Below, in pieces: positions 1-8,154 of a DNA stretch of 29,342 nt. The stretch comes from a virus. Position 1 is the first letter of the stretch. Every line of letters begins with the position of its first letter. Under the pieces are notes generated by a model. That model saw only the letters and a list, made by a program, of their open reading frames with translations, made no database searches and was not told the DNA's origin. Both the position numbers and the translations under genes were made by a program. The DNA lies in IMG/VR virus record IMGVR_UViG_3300020438_000189, positions 1 to 29,342 of that record; one strand, 5' to 3'.

Positions 1-558
1 GAAGATGAAATTGTAGCAAGTCCTTTTGCCGCAACTGTATCTAAACCAATTGGTGAAAGCTTTTTAGACATGATAATACCTACTATCTACTCAGTTGATG
101 ATGACGGACAGCCAAGTGGGTTTAGTAATATGCCTAGAATATTATATAATTCAACAGGGGGGTCACCTACAACATTAACATCATCTACTTATTACATACC
201 AACGCAAAACGGAACGTCTAGTGAAAATGCTACTGACTTTTTTACATTCTCACATTTAACAGATATTCCAACTACATCAACAACAAATGACTTTAATTTT
301 GGGGAATGTCAATTAATATCACCAATAGGAAGTGCAGTATCAAGTAATTTATTTAATAATAATTGGCTTCCTTATTACAATGAATTATATAACCCTGACA
401 CAAAAGTAATGACAATAAAAGTCAACCTAAGTCCAGGGGATATTGCGGAGTTTGAATTTTCTGATATGGTTATGATTAAGAATAGGGCATATAGGGTTAA
501 TAGAATTGACTACAAACCAAAAGATTTATCAACTGTTGAATTTATTTTAATTGGATAA
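1..558 (+). CDS. C-terminal part of large distal-tail protein (continues from 27131 across the window ends)
   Basis: The frame is open from base 1. The first ATG, at 70, is internal, because the codons before it already encode protein-like sequence (reading EDEIVASPFAATVSKP). The C-terminus (YRVNRIDYKPKDLSTVEFI) looks like the end of large baseplate or distal-tail proteins of Bacteroidota phages. The protein cut by the right edge of the window ends in GLTVLEG, and in this family I expect that to run straight into EDEIVASPFAATV. I therefore read 1-558 as the missing C-terminus of that gene, not as a separate gene. Frame continuity needs one G fewer than simple end-to-end joining provides. The downstream gene overlaps by one base (TAATG). 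The precise role within the tail tip is inferred. Confidence 0.7.
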   Translation, partial: EDEIVASPFAATVSKPIGESFLDMIIPTIYSVDDDGQPSGFSNMPRILYNSTGGSPTTLTSSTYYIPTQNGTSSENATDFFTFSHLTDIPTTSTTNDFNFGECQLISPIGSAVSSNLFNNNWLPYYNELYNPDTKVMTIKVNLSPGDIAEFEFSDMVMIKNRAYRVNRIDYKPKDLSTVEFILIG

Positions 559-1397
559 TGGAATTTAGAAACGGATATACAATAAAACCGAAAGAAGTTT
601 TAAGAAGTGGGCAAGTAGTATTTACTGACGGCACAAATGATGCAACACCAAATCAAGCTGCTTGTGAAGCTTATGGTTATACTTACGATACATCAACAGG
701 TACCTGCAGGGCTTATACTTATTCAATGGGTACTGAAAGGGCAATAAGCAATGAAACTAATTTTATTAAAGGAACAAGAAACCTTACTGAATCATCTACA
801 ACTAACACTATGGTAATGGGTCAAGGCAACATTACAAAAGGAAATAACAGAAGTAATATTATAGTCGGAAGTAGTAATGAAATAGAAAATGGGGTAAATA
901 ATGTAACTGTATTTGGTACTAAGGGGAATGTTACTACTGACAATTCAATAGTGTTAGGTGGCAATCAAGGAACAGACATATTAGGCGAAAGACAGGCAAT
1001 ACATTTAATGTATGGAACACAGACTACGCAGGGTGCAGAAGTTGATAGTTACTTGAATAATTTATCAGGCAGTTATTTTCAACCACCTGCAAATTCTATA
1101 TTTTATTTTCACGCAGATGTGATAGCTGTTAGAGTAGCAGGTTCAGCAGGAGAGGGTGCTGTTGGTGATTATGCTAGTTGGGTAGAACGTGGTGTATTAA
1201 TAAACCAATCAGGAACGCTAAGAATAAATAGAGAAAAAGATCCAATCAAAAGTAATGGGGTTGTTACAGATTGGCGCCCTAGATCAGATGTGTCAGGAAG
1301 TAATTTTATAATCCATGTTAGAGGTGAAACAGACACAACTATTGAATGGAATTGTTACGTAAGAATGACACAAATACAAACAAGTGTAGCACTATAA
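558..1397 (+). CDS. Putative tail fibre or spike protein with YadA-like beta-roll repeats
   Basis: 279 residues; the ATG overlaps the preceding stop (TAATG), indicating translational coupling. Residues about 66-135 show a short repeat pattern of N-I, I-V-G, S-N-x-I and V-x-V-F-G units ending in SIVLGG. This resembles the head/stalk repeats of trimeric YadA-type adhesins, which form left-handed beta-rolls. The C-terminal half (residues about 150-279) is beta-rich with no motif I can name. It lies between the large distal-tail protein and the tape measure, which suits a tail-tip fibre or receptor-binding component. Cys36 and Cys50 lie in an N-terminal region of unknown role. Trimerisation and receptor binding are inference; 'tail protein' is the safer label. 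Confidence 0.5.
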   Translation: MEFRNGYTIKPKEVLRSGQVVFTDGTNDATPNQAACEAYGYTYDTSTGTCRAYTYSMGTERAISNETNFIKGTRNLTESSTTNTMVMGQGNITKGNNRSNIIVGSSNEIENGVNNVTVFGTKGNVTTDNSIVLGGNQGTDILGERQAIHLMYGTQTTQGAEVDSYLNNLSGSYFQPPANSIFYFHADVIAVRVAGSAGEGAVGDYASWVERGVLINQSGTLRINREKDPIKSNGVVTDWRPRSDVSGSNFIIHVRGETDTTIEWNCYVRMTQIQTSVAL

Positions 1398-1407
1398 AAA
1401 ATAAGTT

Positions 1408-3231
1408 ATGGCAAAAGAAGAATTAATTTTAGATGTAAAGACAAATATTGGTAAAACTACCAAAGAAACGAAGGATTGGGCTAAAGAATTAAAAGAAGTA
1501 AACGAACAGCTTGTAATACAAGATAAAGTTATTAATGACTTAGAAAAAGAGTTAATACAATTAAAGGCAAAGCAAGATGCTATTCCTAAAGGTGCTTGGG
1601 TAAAAGGAATGGATAAGCTTAATGACAAGATTAAGAGAACATCTACTGAATTAAAATTAGAGAAGAACGCCTTAAATGATTTAAAAAACGAACAGAAACA
1701 AGCTGCAAGTGAAGCTAAAAAATACAATCAAGCACAAAAAGATCAAAACAATGCAGCAAAAGAAAGTATAGGTAGTTTTACTTTAATGGGTGTTTCATTA
1801 AATGGTGTTAGGGCTGCTATGGTAAAAGTCGCTGCGACATCAAAAGCTATGTTTGCTTCAATAAAAGCAGGGCTAATAAGCACAGGTATAGGTGCTTTTG
1901 TAGTGGCTATTGGGTCTTTAGTTTCTTATTTTACACAAACAAAACGAGGTTCAGACTTATTAAAACAAGCTTTGGCAGGGCTTGGTGCTATTGTTAGTGT
2001 TGTAACAGATAAGTTTTCACTTTTAGGCGAAACAATGGTGAATGCCTTTAAAGAACCTAAAAAAGCTGCTAAAGAATTAATTGATTTTCTTATAGATAAT
2101 GTCATGAATAGGTTAAGCGGTTTTGTTAATGGCTTTGCAGCAGCAGGTAAAGTGATTGAAGCAGCACTTGACTTAGATTGGGAAAGGGCAAAACAAGGTG
2201 CTTTTGAGTACGGACAAGCATTAATTCAAGTTACAACAGGTTTTGATACCGAACAACAAGAAAATTTTATAAATGGAATAAAAAAGACAACTAAAGAATT
2301 AAAAGAAGAAACAAAAGCTATGGCTGCTTTAGAAAAAGCTAGGCAAAATCTAAGAGATGAAGAAAATGAATTTATTGTAACAAAAGCAAACACAAGAAGG
2401 GAAATAGAAAAAGCAAGACTAGGTGCAGAAGATGAAACTAAGTCAGCAGAACAAAGGTTAGCAAGCCTTGAAAAAGCTTTAGAATTAGAAGGAAAAACTA
2501 CTAACAAAGAATTAGAATTAGCTAAACAAAGGGTTACTGTTCAAGAACAAGAAATGGCTTTAAGCGAAAACATGGCAGAAGATGAAGCTGAGTTAGCACG
2601 ATTAAGGGCAGATGTTATTGATAGGGAAACTGCTTCTGTTAGAATGCAGAAAAGAGTAATAATGGAAGTAAACACTCTAAGAAATGAAATTAATGCACAA
2701 GCAGAAGCTGAGAGAAAGAAAATAGAAGATGAGATAGCAAAAGACAACGAAGATGCTGCAAAAGCTGCTAAGCTAATAGCAGAAAAGACAGCAGCCGCAA
2801 AAATAAAGACACTTGAAATGACTAGGGACGTAGCTATGAAGATAGCAGGAGAGGGAAGCGCAGTAGGGAAAGCAGTAGCTGTAGCGTCTGCAATTATGAA
2901 TACAAAAGATGCCGTTACGGCTGCTTTAGGTGCAACACCTTATGGGCCTTGGAATATAGCACAAGCAGTAGCAACAGGTGCGTTTGGAATGATGCAAGTA
3001 AAAGATATATTAAGCACACCCACACCAGGAAATGCAAGTGGTGGTGGAAGTATATCAGCAGGTTCAATGGCAACAGCAACAGCCCAACCCCCTGCACCTC
3101 AAATGATGGGTGGTTCTTTTGAACTAGGTAGTGGAGTAAAACCTGATCCTGTTCAAGCATTTGTTGTAAGTGATGATATAACAAACAATCAAGATAAATT
3201 AGCCGCAATTAGAAGAAGGGCTACAATTTAA
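1408..3231 (+). CDS. Tail tape measure protein
   Basis: 607 residues, ATG start in an A-rich leader 10 bases after the previous stop. The organisation is typical of tape measures: a charged, coiled-coil-rich N-terminus (about 15-115), a long hydrophobic glycine/alanine-rich segment (about 120-250), a second very long heptad-like coiled coil rich in E/K/A (about 285-475), and a small-residue hydrophobic region (about 490-540) before a Gly/Ser-rich C-terminus. Tape measures fill the tail tube, set its length and enter the host envelope at DNA injection. At the usual 0.15 nm per residue, 607 residues would fit a tail of about 90 nm, so a siphovirus-like tail is plausible. It lies between tail-tip genes and the head module, which is not the commonest order. 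Confidence 0.85.
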   Translation: MAKEELILDVKTNIGKTTKETKDWAKELKEVNEQLVIQDKVINDLEKELIQLKAKQDAIPKGAWVKGMDKLNDKIKRTSTELKLEKNALNDLKNEQKQAASEAKKYNQAQKDQNNAAKESIGSFTLMGVSLNGVRAAMVKVAATSKAMFASIKAGLISTGIGAFVVAIGSLVSYFTQTKRGSDLLKQALAGLGAIVSVVTDKFSLLGETMVNAFKEPKKAAKELIDFLIDNVMNRLSGFVNGFAAAGKVIEAALDLDWERAKQGAFEYGQALIQVTTGFDTEQQENFINGIKKTTKELKEETKAMAALEKARQNLRDEENEFIVTKANTRREIEKARLGAEDETKSAEQRLASLEKALELEGKTTNKELELAKQRVTVQEQEMALSENMAEDEAELARLRADVIDRETASVRMQKRVIMEVNTLRNEINAQAEAERKKIEDEIAKDNEDAAKAAKLIAEKTAAAKIKTLEMTRDVAMKIAGEGSAVGKAVAVASAIMNTKDAVTAALGATPYGPWNIAQAVATGAFGMMQVKDILSTPTPGNASGGGSISAGSMATATAQPPAPQMMGGSFELGSGVKPDPVQAFVVSDDITNNQDKLAAIRRRATI

Positions 3232-3254
3232 AAATCAAATATATTAACTTAAAA

Positions 3255-3265
3255 TCTATTATATA
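3255..3265 (+). promoter_or_regulatory. TCTATTATATA motif, copy 1 (putative phage promoter)
   Basis: Exact 11-mer ending 2 bases before the ATG at 3268, at the head of the capsid protease/scaffold/capsid block. Four other exact copies lie in comparable places (3989, 6417, 19728, 22949). The recurrence and block-boundary positions are seen in the sequence; promoter function is inferred. Confidence 0.55.
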
Positions 3266-3267
3266 CT

Positions 3268-3987
3268 ATGCCTTGTAAAAAATGTAAAGACGGAAAAGTA
3301 AAATGGGGAGAAACAGGAGAATGCGAGTATGATACTATCGCTGAATGTGAAGAAGCCAACAAAGACTATTACGAAAAGACTACATCTATTGTAGAATTGG
3401 TTATTGATGATGACAGTCAAGAATTAGCTATTGATGCTATAAGTCTAGTGGCTTCACCTGCCATAGAACAAGATTTTGTTTACTTTGGAAAAGAAAAGAA
3501 CAACTTAACTTTTGCTAAAGTAGACGAAGAAAAACGTATGCTCGTCAGTCCTGCTTTAATCCCTAACAAACAAATATTCAGATATGATCCTAATACTGAT
3601 TCAGAATACTATGTGTATTTCAGCCCTGAAACAGTTAGAAAAGCATCTGAACTCTATTTAAAACATAACAATCATCATAAAGCAACCTATGAACATCAAG
3701 ATAGAGTATCAGGAGTTTTAACTGTTGAATCTTGGATAAAGGAAGGGGATAGTGACAAATCTAAATTATACGGATATGACTTACCTAACGGAACGTGGTT
3801 CGTTAAGATGAAAATAACAAATGATGAATTGTGGAGTAAAGTTAAGGGTGGTGAACTTAAAGGGTTATCAATCGAAGGTTATTTTACGGACAAAATGGAA
3901 AAGATGTCAGAAAAAGCACCTACTGATGAAGAAATACTATCAGCTTTAAACGAAATAATAAAGGAAAATCAAACAAAACAAAAATAA
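3268..3987 (+). CDS. Prohead maturation protease, XkdF-like, with N-terminal Cys motif
   Basis: 239 residues. The stretch from about residue 150 to 206, including VESWIKEGD, NGTWFVKMKI and GLSIEGYF, matches XkdF-type putative phage serine proteases, which process scaffold and capsid during head maturation. Likely catalytic candidates are a His in the HHKATYEHQ segment (His137 or His143) and Ser201 in GLSIEG. The N-terminus carries four cysteines (3, 6, 19, 27) that could form a small zinc-binding knob. Placement directly before an acidic scaffold-like gene and the major capsid gene supports the role. The promoter-like 11-mer TCTATTATATA stops 2 bases before the ATG, leaving practically no leader. 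Catalytic assignment is by family knowledge, not by alignment. Confidence 0.75.
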   Translation: MPCKKCKDGKVKWGETGECEYDTIAECEEANKDYYEKTTSIVELVIDDDSQELAIDAISLVASPAIEQDFVYFGKEKNNLTFAKVDEEKRMLVSPALIPNKQIFRYDPNTDSEYYVYFSPETVRKASELYLKHNNHHKATYEHQDRVSGVLTVESWIKEGDSDKSKLYGYDLPNGTWFVKMKITNDELWSKVKGGELKGLSIEGYFTDKMEKMSEKAPTDEEILSALNEIIKENQTKQK

Positions 3988-3988
3988 T

Positions 3989-3999
3989 TCTATTATATA
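3989..3999 (+). promoter_or_regulatory. TCTATTATATA motif, copy 2 (putative phage promoter)
   Basis: Exact 11-mer just after the protease stop and 21 bases before the scaffold ATG at 4021. This copy has the longest gap to its start codon; the other four sit 2-5 bases away, which argues against a ribosome-binding function requiring fixed spacing. Confidence 0.5.
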
Positions 4000-4020
4000 G
4001 CAGAACCTAAATAATAAACT

Positions 4021-4734
4021 ATGGATATTAAAGAACAAATACTAGTAGCACTTGGCTTAAACAAAGCCGAAGAAGAAGTTAAATTGGCTTGGCAAGCAAA
4101 AAGCGAAGATGGTACAATCTTTGTTTCTACTGCTGAGGAATTAGAATCAGGGGTGGATATAAGCGTTTTGACTGAGGACGGAACGACAATCCTTTTACCT
4201 ATCGGAACTTATAAAACTGACACAGGCGTATCTTTTAGAGTTGAAGAAGAAGGGGTAGTTGGTGAGGTTATTGAATCTGAAACGGAAGAAGAAGTTGAAG
4301 CTGAAAAAGAAGAAATGGCAGAAGTTAAAGAAGAAGAATTAGGTGAAGATAGAGGAGAAGATGATGATGAAGTTGCTGCTGATGATTGGGCAGGAATGGA
4401 AAAACGAGTGAAAAATCTTGAGGACGCTATTGCTGATCTTAAATCTAGAATTGGAGAAACAGGAGATGTAGAAGAAATGGCAGAAGAAGTTGTTGAGCCA
4501 TCTACAAACCCAAAGACAATCAAAACAACTGAAGTAGTTGAATTTTCAGCAGAAGAAGAAATTGAAAAGTTAAAAGCTGAAAACAAAAAACTAAAAACGG
4601 AATTAGCAGAATCACCTGCTGACAAACCAATTAACACAAATAAATTCAGCTCAGAAAACAATAAAGTTCTCAAAGCTGATTTAAGTAAAATGAGTAAAAG
4701 AGAAAAAATACTTTACACATTATCAAATAAATAA
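4021..4734 (+). CDS. Putative capsid scaffolding protein
   Basis: 237 residues, extremely acidic: residues about 75-125 are dominated by Glu/Asp, followed by short predicted coiled coils (about 125-145 and 180-200, the latter with KLKAENKKLKTEL). The C-terminus is basic and helical (SKMSKREKILYTL), a pattern common in scaffolds, whose C-terminal helix contacts the capsid protein. The position between the prohead protease and the major capsid gene is the classic scaffold place. No sequence motif proves it, so the call rests on composition, coiled coil and synteny. The strong Glu bias creates a long open frame on the opposite strand that is not a gene. Confidence 0.7.
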   Translation: MDIKEQILVALGLNKAEEEVKLAWQAKSEDGTIFVSTAEELESGVDISVLTEDGTTILLPIGTYKTDTGVSFRVEEEGVVGEVIESETEEEVEAEKEEMAEVKEEELGEDRGEDDDEVAADDWAGMEKRVKNLEDAIADLKSRIGETGDVEEMAEEVVEPSTNPKTIKTTEVVEFSAEEEIEKLKAENKKLKTELAESPADKPINTNKFSSENNKVLKADLSKMSKREKILYTLSNK

Positions 4735-4760
4735 ATAAATAATTAAAAAAAAGAAAAATT

Positions 4761-5684
4761 ATGCCTTTACCAACAGTAACACAACCAAACTTTGAAGGGA
4801 AAAGTGCTGGGTTTTATATCAGTGCCGCCCTACAAGCAGTAAATTCATTAGACTACTTTACAATGATGGAAAATGTGAAGTACAAATCAAACATCACTCG
4901 TATTGAGGGAACATCAATGGTTCATGATGCTACTTGTGATTTTACCGAAAATGCAGGAACAACTTTAGCATTAACAGAAAAAACTATTGAGCCAAAATTG
5001 GTTCAAGTAAATCTTGACATTTGTAAGAAGCAACTTTTAGATTCTTGGGAAGCTTTAACAATGAGAGCAGGGGCAGGGGGTAATCCATCAGCTACTTTTG
5101 AAGATTACATTATTTCTTATATAGGTGAGATTATAGCTTCTAACACAGAAAAATGTATATGGACAGGCAACACTGCTAACTCAGGTGAGTTCACAGGAAT
5201 GGTTACAGGTGCAGTAGGATTATTACTTCCAGGTGTAGATGCGACAGTTGTTCAGACCGCAGCTTCAGCTTCACCTTTTACAGCAGCAAATATCTTAGCT
5301 AACTTACAAGCAGGGGTTGATTCTGTTTCAGATGCTTTATATGGTAAAGATGACTTGCATATTTACTTGTCACCAACTTCTTACCAAATGTATATTGCAG
5401 CAGTATCTACTTTAGGATATGTAAATGCTTATCAAATGAATGGTGATTACAAACCTTTATATCAAGGTTTTAAACTTGCTATGTGCAATGGAATGGGTAA
5501 TGATGAGCTTGTAATTGCACAAAAATCAAACATGTTCTTTGGAACTGACTTATTATCTGATGCAACAAGAATAAATATGTTAGACATGAGCCAACTTGAC
5601 GGTAGTGATAATTTACGTGTAGTTTGTCGCTATTCAGCAGGTGTTCAAACTGGTGTAGGTTCAGATATTGTAAGAGTATCATAA
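4761..5684 (+). CDS. Major capsid protein (HK97-like fold expected)
   Basis: 307 residues with an ATG in an A-rich leader. Size, synteny (protease, scaffold, then this gene) and content fit a major capsid protein. The N-terminus (PTVTQPNFEGKSAGFY) resembles capsid proteins of Bacteroidota phages. The middle section (DYIISYIGEIIASNTEKCIW, residues about 114-133) looks like the long spine helix followed by a P-domain core. The C-terminus, ending in VGSDIVRVS, is beta-rich. A hairpin resembling a terminator follows the stop, as expected after a highly expressed gene. The HK97 fold is inferred from the phage type; I cannot run a structural comparison. Confidence 0.75.
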   Translation: MPLPTVTQPNFEGKSAGFYISAALQAVNSLDYFTMMENVKYKSNITRIEGTSMVHDATCDFTENAGTTLALTEKTIEPKLVQVNLDICKKQLLDSWEALTMRAGAGGNPSATFEDYIISYIGEIIASNTEKCIWTGNTANSGEFTGMVTGAVGLLLPGVDATVVQTAASASPFTAANILANLQAGVDSVSDALYGKDDLHIYLSPTSYQMYIAAVSTLGYVNAYQMNGDYKPLYQGFKLAMCNGMGNDELVIAQKSNMFFGTDLLSDATRINMLDMSQLDGSDNLRVVCRYSAGVQTGVGSDIVRVS

Positions 5685-5700
5685 TAAAATTAATCATGAT

Positions 5701-5724
5701 AGCAGGGGTGTAAAAACCCTTGCT
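5701..5724 (+). terminator. Hairpin after the capsid gene
   Basis: AGCAGGGGT pairs with ACCCTTGCT (9 pairs, one G-T wobble) around a 6-base loop, 17 bases after the capsid stop. No real U-run follows (CTCTTAACC), so it may be a weak or partial terminator, or an mRNA-stabilising 3' structure that raises capsid output over the downstream gene. Confidence 0.5.
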
Positions 5725-5751
5725 CTCTTAACCTTTAAAAAATAAAATAAT

Positions 5752-6333
5752 ATGGCTTGTACAAATTTAACAAAAGGTAGAGGACTTGATTGTAATAGAA
5801 TATCAGGAGGTGTCAAAAAAATATTTTTCTCAGTATTTGACCCAAACGTATCTTATACTTATGATGCAACACACCCTTTAGAAATTGATGCGATTGATTG
5901 GAACTCTACTACTATCTTTGAATATGTTATGCCGCTTGGAGTGGCTAGTGTTACTGACACTATTGTTGGTAGTCGTGAAAATGGAACTATCTATTACACT
6001 CCAACTGTTAACATAATTTTAAATAGACTTACAAAAGAAGATCAAAACGAAATAAAACTTTTAGGTCAAACTAAAGTAAGAATTTTTGCACAATTAAACC
6101 AACAGTTAGCTAATGGGCATGACGTGTTTATTGCTTTAGGAATGGCTAACGGAATGGAATTAAATGCAGGAACGATTGATAGTGGGGCAGCATTTGGTGA
6201 CAGAAACGGATACACTATGACCTTTGACGGCATGGAAGCAATACCTTTTGCTTTCTTAGAAGATTATACAACAACTCCATGGGATCAGTCTGGCTTTGTC
6301 AATGAAGCAGGAACATTCCCTACTACTTCTTAA
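5752..6333 (+). CDS. Putative major tail (tube) protein
   Basis: 193 residues. The N-terminus (MACTNLTKGRGLDCNRISGG) is a recognisable start of a structural protein found after the capsid gene in Bacteroidota phages. The C-terminal half (NGYTMTFDGMEAIPFAFLED) has the G-Y-x-x-T-F-x-G-x-E-x-x-P pattern seen in tail tube proteins. Two hairpins, one on each side, isolate this gene, consistent with separately tuned high expression. An alternative is a head decoration protein, given its position directly after the capsid gene and away from the other tail genes. No signal peptide or membrane segment is visible. Confidence 0.5.
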   Translation: MACTNLTKGRGLDCNRISGGVKKIFFSVFDPNVSYTYDATHPLEIDAIDWNSTTIFEYVMPLGVASVTDTIVGSRENGTIYYTPTVNIILNRLTKEDQNEIKLLGQTKVRIFAQLNQQLANGHDVFIALGMANGMELNAGTIDSGAAFGDRNGYTMTFDGMEAIPFAFLEDYTTTPWDQSGFVNEAGTFPTTS

Positions 6334-6365
6334 TCTTATTAGTAGTTTTTATATATTTCTTGATT

Positions 6366-6393
6366 AGAGGGCTTTTTAGCCCTCTTTTCTTTT
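6366..6393 (+). terminator. Strong rho-independent terminator
   Basis: AGAGGGCT (6366-6373), loop TTTT, AGCCCTCT (6378-6385), then TTTCTTTT. It is an 8-pair perfect stem with a T-rich tail, the clearest intrinsic terminator in the window. It ends the capsid/tube transcription unit. The next motif TCTATTATATA starts 24 bases downstream, making a terminator-promoter junction. Confidence 0.85.
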
Positions 6394-6416
6394 ATAGCAA
6401 ATAAAAACAAGGTTTT

Positions 6417-6427
6417 TCTATTATATA
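6417..6427 (+). promoter_or_regulatory. TCTATTATATA motif, copy 3 (putative phage promoter)
   Basis: Exact 11-mer between the terminator at 6366 and the ATG at 6433, with a 5-base gap that contains AGG. Because transcription should stop just upstream, this copy is the strongest positional argument that the motif is a promoter. Confidence 0.6.
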
Positions 6428-6432
6428 GTAGG

Positions 6433-7644
6433 ATGATACAAGCAATCACTAAGACCAATCTAACAACATACCTGCAAACTGAGGATAATAGAATCAACAC
6501 CGCAGTAGCAAGCAGCAATATTAGGCATTTGTTAAAATTTACAAATGTTATGGATAAGTCTGTACAATATTCTTATGGAGCAACAGAAACTATAAATAAT
6601 AGATTTACCAAGTTTACATTTGACTATAATATAATAACTGACATCTATACAGGAAAGGTCAATTTTGAGCCTGCTGGATATTGGACTTATGAAGTATATG
6701 AAGTAAGTTGGATTGGCACTGTATCTGTAACAGCTAATAAAGCACCTGTAAGCGAAACTGATGTATTGCCAGTAAATAATGACAATGGTGTAGTGCAGGG
6801 CTTAGTAACTAAGGGAAAAATGTATGTTGATGAAAAAGCAGGTACAGAACAGGTACAATACACACAGCACCCTGAACCAAGCGGAACAAACTACATTTTC
6901 TATGGTACACCTACTTTTAATAAATACTCTTGTACATTTGACGGAGTTGATGATTTTGTTGCGGTAAATGATTCAGCAGTATTAAGGCCAACAAGTGCAT
7001 TAACAATATCTTTATGGGTAAAACCTAGTGTTTGGGATATAACAACAGGATCTGATACACAGTATATTTTAGGGTGTGTTAGTTCAGGGGGTTGGGGTAT
7101 AAAGTTAGTTAATAGTGGGGGTAATGTTACTACATTACAATTTGAATTAAGAATAGGGTCAGGATATATATATGCTACAATTGATGAAGCAACAACAGAA
7201 GCATTTACAGGTTGGAAAAACATAATAGCAACGTATAACCAAACAACAGGGTTGTCAAAAATTTATCACAACAACGACACTACAGGAACAACAAATGGAA
7301 GTACAACGGCAGGAAACCTGATAAGTTATTCAGGATCACCTGTGCCCTTACTTATTGGTGCTGATGCTGCAAGTGCAACACCAACAGGTGCAGACTTTTT
7401 TAACGGTGCAATAGATGAAGTAGCAATATTTAATACAGAAGTAACCTCAGCACAAAGAACAGAAATATATAACTATGGAGTAGCAGATGATATAGCACAA
7501 ATGGCAGGATTAATAGGGTATTGGAGAATGGGAGATCCTGACGGACAATCTTCATTCCCAACTATTATTGATGTAACTACTAATGGTAACAATGGAACAA
7601 TGACTAATATGACAGCAGCAGACATAACAGGTGATGTACCTTAA
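6433..7644 (+). CDS. Structural protein with C-terminal LamG/concanavalin-like domain
   Basis: 403 residues in two parts. Residues 1 to about 160 form a phage structural domain ending in a TNYIFYG-like segment, as I know from uncultured marine Bacteroidota phage proteins. Residues about 164-403 form a LamG/concanavalin A-like jelly roll: CTFDGVDDFVAVNDS, LTISLWVKP, GWKNIIATYN, GAIDEVAIFN and GLIGYWRMGD are hallmark segments. Such domains usually bind glycans or surface polymers. It heads the block leading to the portal, so it may be displayed on the head, neck or a fibre. The fusion of a virion-attachment domain to a lectin-like domain is seen in the sequence; glycan binding is inferred. Confidence 0.65.
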   Translation: MIQAITKTNLTTYLQTEDNRINTAVASSNIRHLLKFTNVMDKSVQYSYGATETINNRFTKFTFDYNIITDIYTGKVNFEPAGYWTYEVYEVSWIGTVSVTANKAPVSETDVLPVNNDNGVVQGLVTKGKMYVDEKAGTEQVQYTQHPEPSGTNYIFYGTPTFNKYSCTFDGVDDFVAVNDSAVLRPTSALTISLWVKPSVWDITTGSDTQYILGCVSSGGWGIKLVNSGGNVTTLQFELRIGSGYIYATIDEATTEAFTGWKNIIATYNQTTGLSKIYHNNDTTGTTNGSTTAGNLISYSGSPVPLLIGADAASATPTGADFFNGAIDEVAIFNTEVTSAQRTEIYNYGVADDIAQMAGLIGYWRMGDPDGQSSFPTIIDVTTNGNNGTMTNMTAADITGDVP

Positions 7645-7655
7645 ATTGATATGAT

Positions 7656-7874
7656 ATGAATTATGTAATTTATGATATGAATAATGTTGCAAATATTGAC
7701 TTTTCTAAAGTTATAGAAAATAGCGTAGAAACTTTAAGACTTTCAGTAGATGAATCATTAACTGTTTTAAAATATGAAGGCAGAAAACCTAGCTTTTTAA
7801 ATGGTTTACAAAAATACACACATTCAGAAATACTTGCAATAATGAGAACATCTGAGTGGAATAAAGAAGAATAA
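7656..7874 (+). CDS. Small conserved phage protein, unknown function
   Basis: 72 residues, acidic C-terminus (NKEE). I recognise the general type (YVIYDMNN, then DESLTVLKYEG, then YTHSEILAIM) as a small protein between structural genes in related phages, but no function is known to me. The start region contains a near-perfect 15-base direct repeat at 21-base spacing (7651-7665 and 7672-7686), which places a second in-frame ATG at 7677. Either could be used; I chose 7656 because it begins closest to the upstream gene and keeps a hydrophobic first strand (YVIYDM). It is probably co-transcribed with its neighbours. Confidence 0.6.
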   Translation: MNYVIYDMNNVANIDFSKVIENSVETLRLSVDESLTVLKYEGRKPSFLNGLQKYTHSEILAIMRTSEWNKEE

Positions 7875-7892
7875 AAATAAAAATTAAAAAAA

Positions 7893-8153
7893 ATGGCAAT
7901 AGAAAATGTACAACAGCTCTTAACTGAGCAATTAGGTAAAAATGCAGGAACAGAAGTGTTTACAGGTGCAGTAACAGGTAAGAACTTTTATTGTGTTTAC
8001 TTTCCAGTAGAAAGTGTAGTAAGTGCGATAACAGCAGCAAGTGTAACAAATGTAACAGCTTTACAAACGACACTACCAGCAGGAACAACATTATTTATGA
8101 ATATTACGGCTATTACCCTAACAAGTGGTGTAGCAATAGGATATAAAGAGTAA
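7893..8153 (+). CDS. Small structural-type phage protein, unknown function
   Basis: 86 residues, ATG after an A-rich leader. Sequence is beta-rich and Thr/Ala/Val-rich (VSAITAASVTNVTALQ, FMNITAITLTSGVAIGY). This type recurs in marine phage genomes near head genes. Low charge and regular strands suggest a small virion or decoration protein. It ends one base before the next ATG (TAATATG), so the two genes probably belong to one translation unit. No catalytic or metal-binding residues are evident. Confidence 0.6.
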   Translation: MAIENVQQLLTEQLGKNAGTEVFTGAVTGKNFYCVYFPVESVVSAITAASVTNVTALQTTLPAGTTLFMNITAITLTSGVAIGYKE

Positions 8154-8154
8154 T

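Noticed and set aside
140-148. TATTATATA, a possible sixth copy of the promoter motif
   Set aside because: It lies within a coding region, lacks the preceding TC, and is not near any start.
1392-3208. Several - strand open frames across the tape measure
   Set aside because: They mirror the coiled-coil codon bias of the + strand gene and encode low-complexity hydrophobic or Ser-rich sequence.
4209-4673. Long open frame of 154 codons on the - strand inside the scaffold gene
   Set aside because: It is low-complexity (Ser/Thr-rich) and results from the Glu/Asp-rich codons of the + strand scaffold gene. No start context or neighbours support it.
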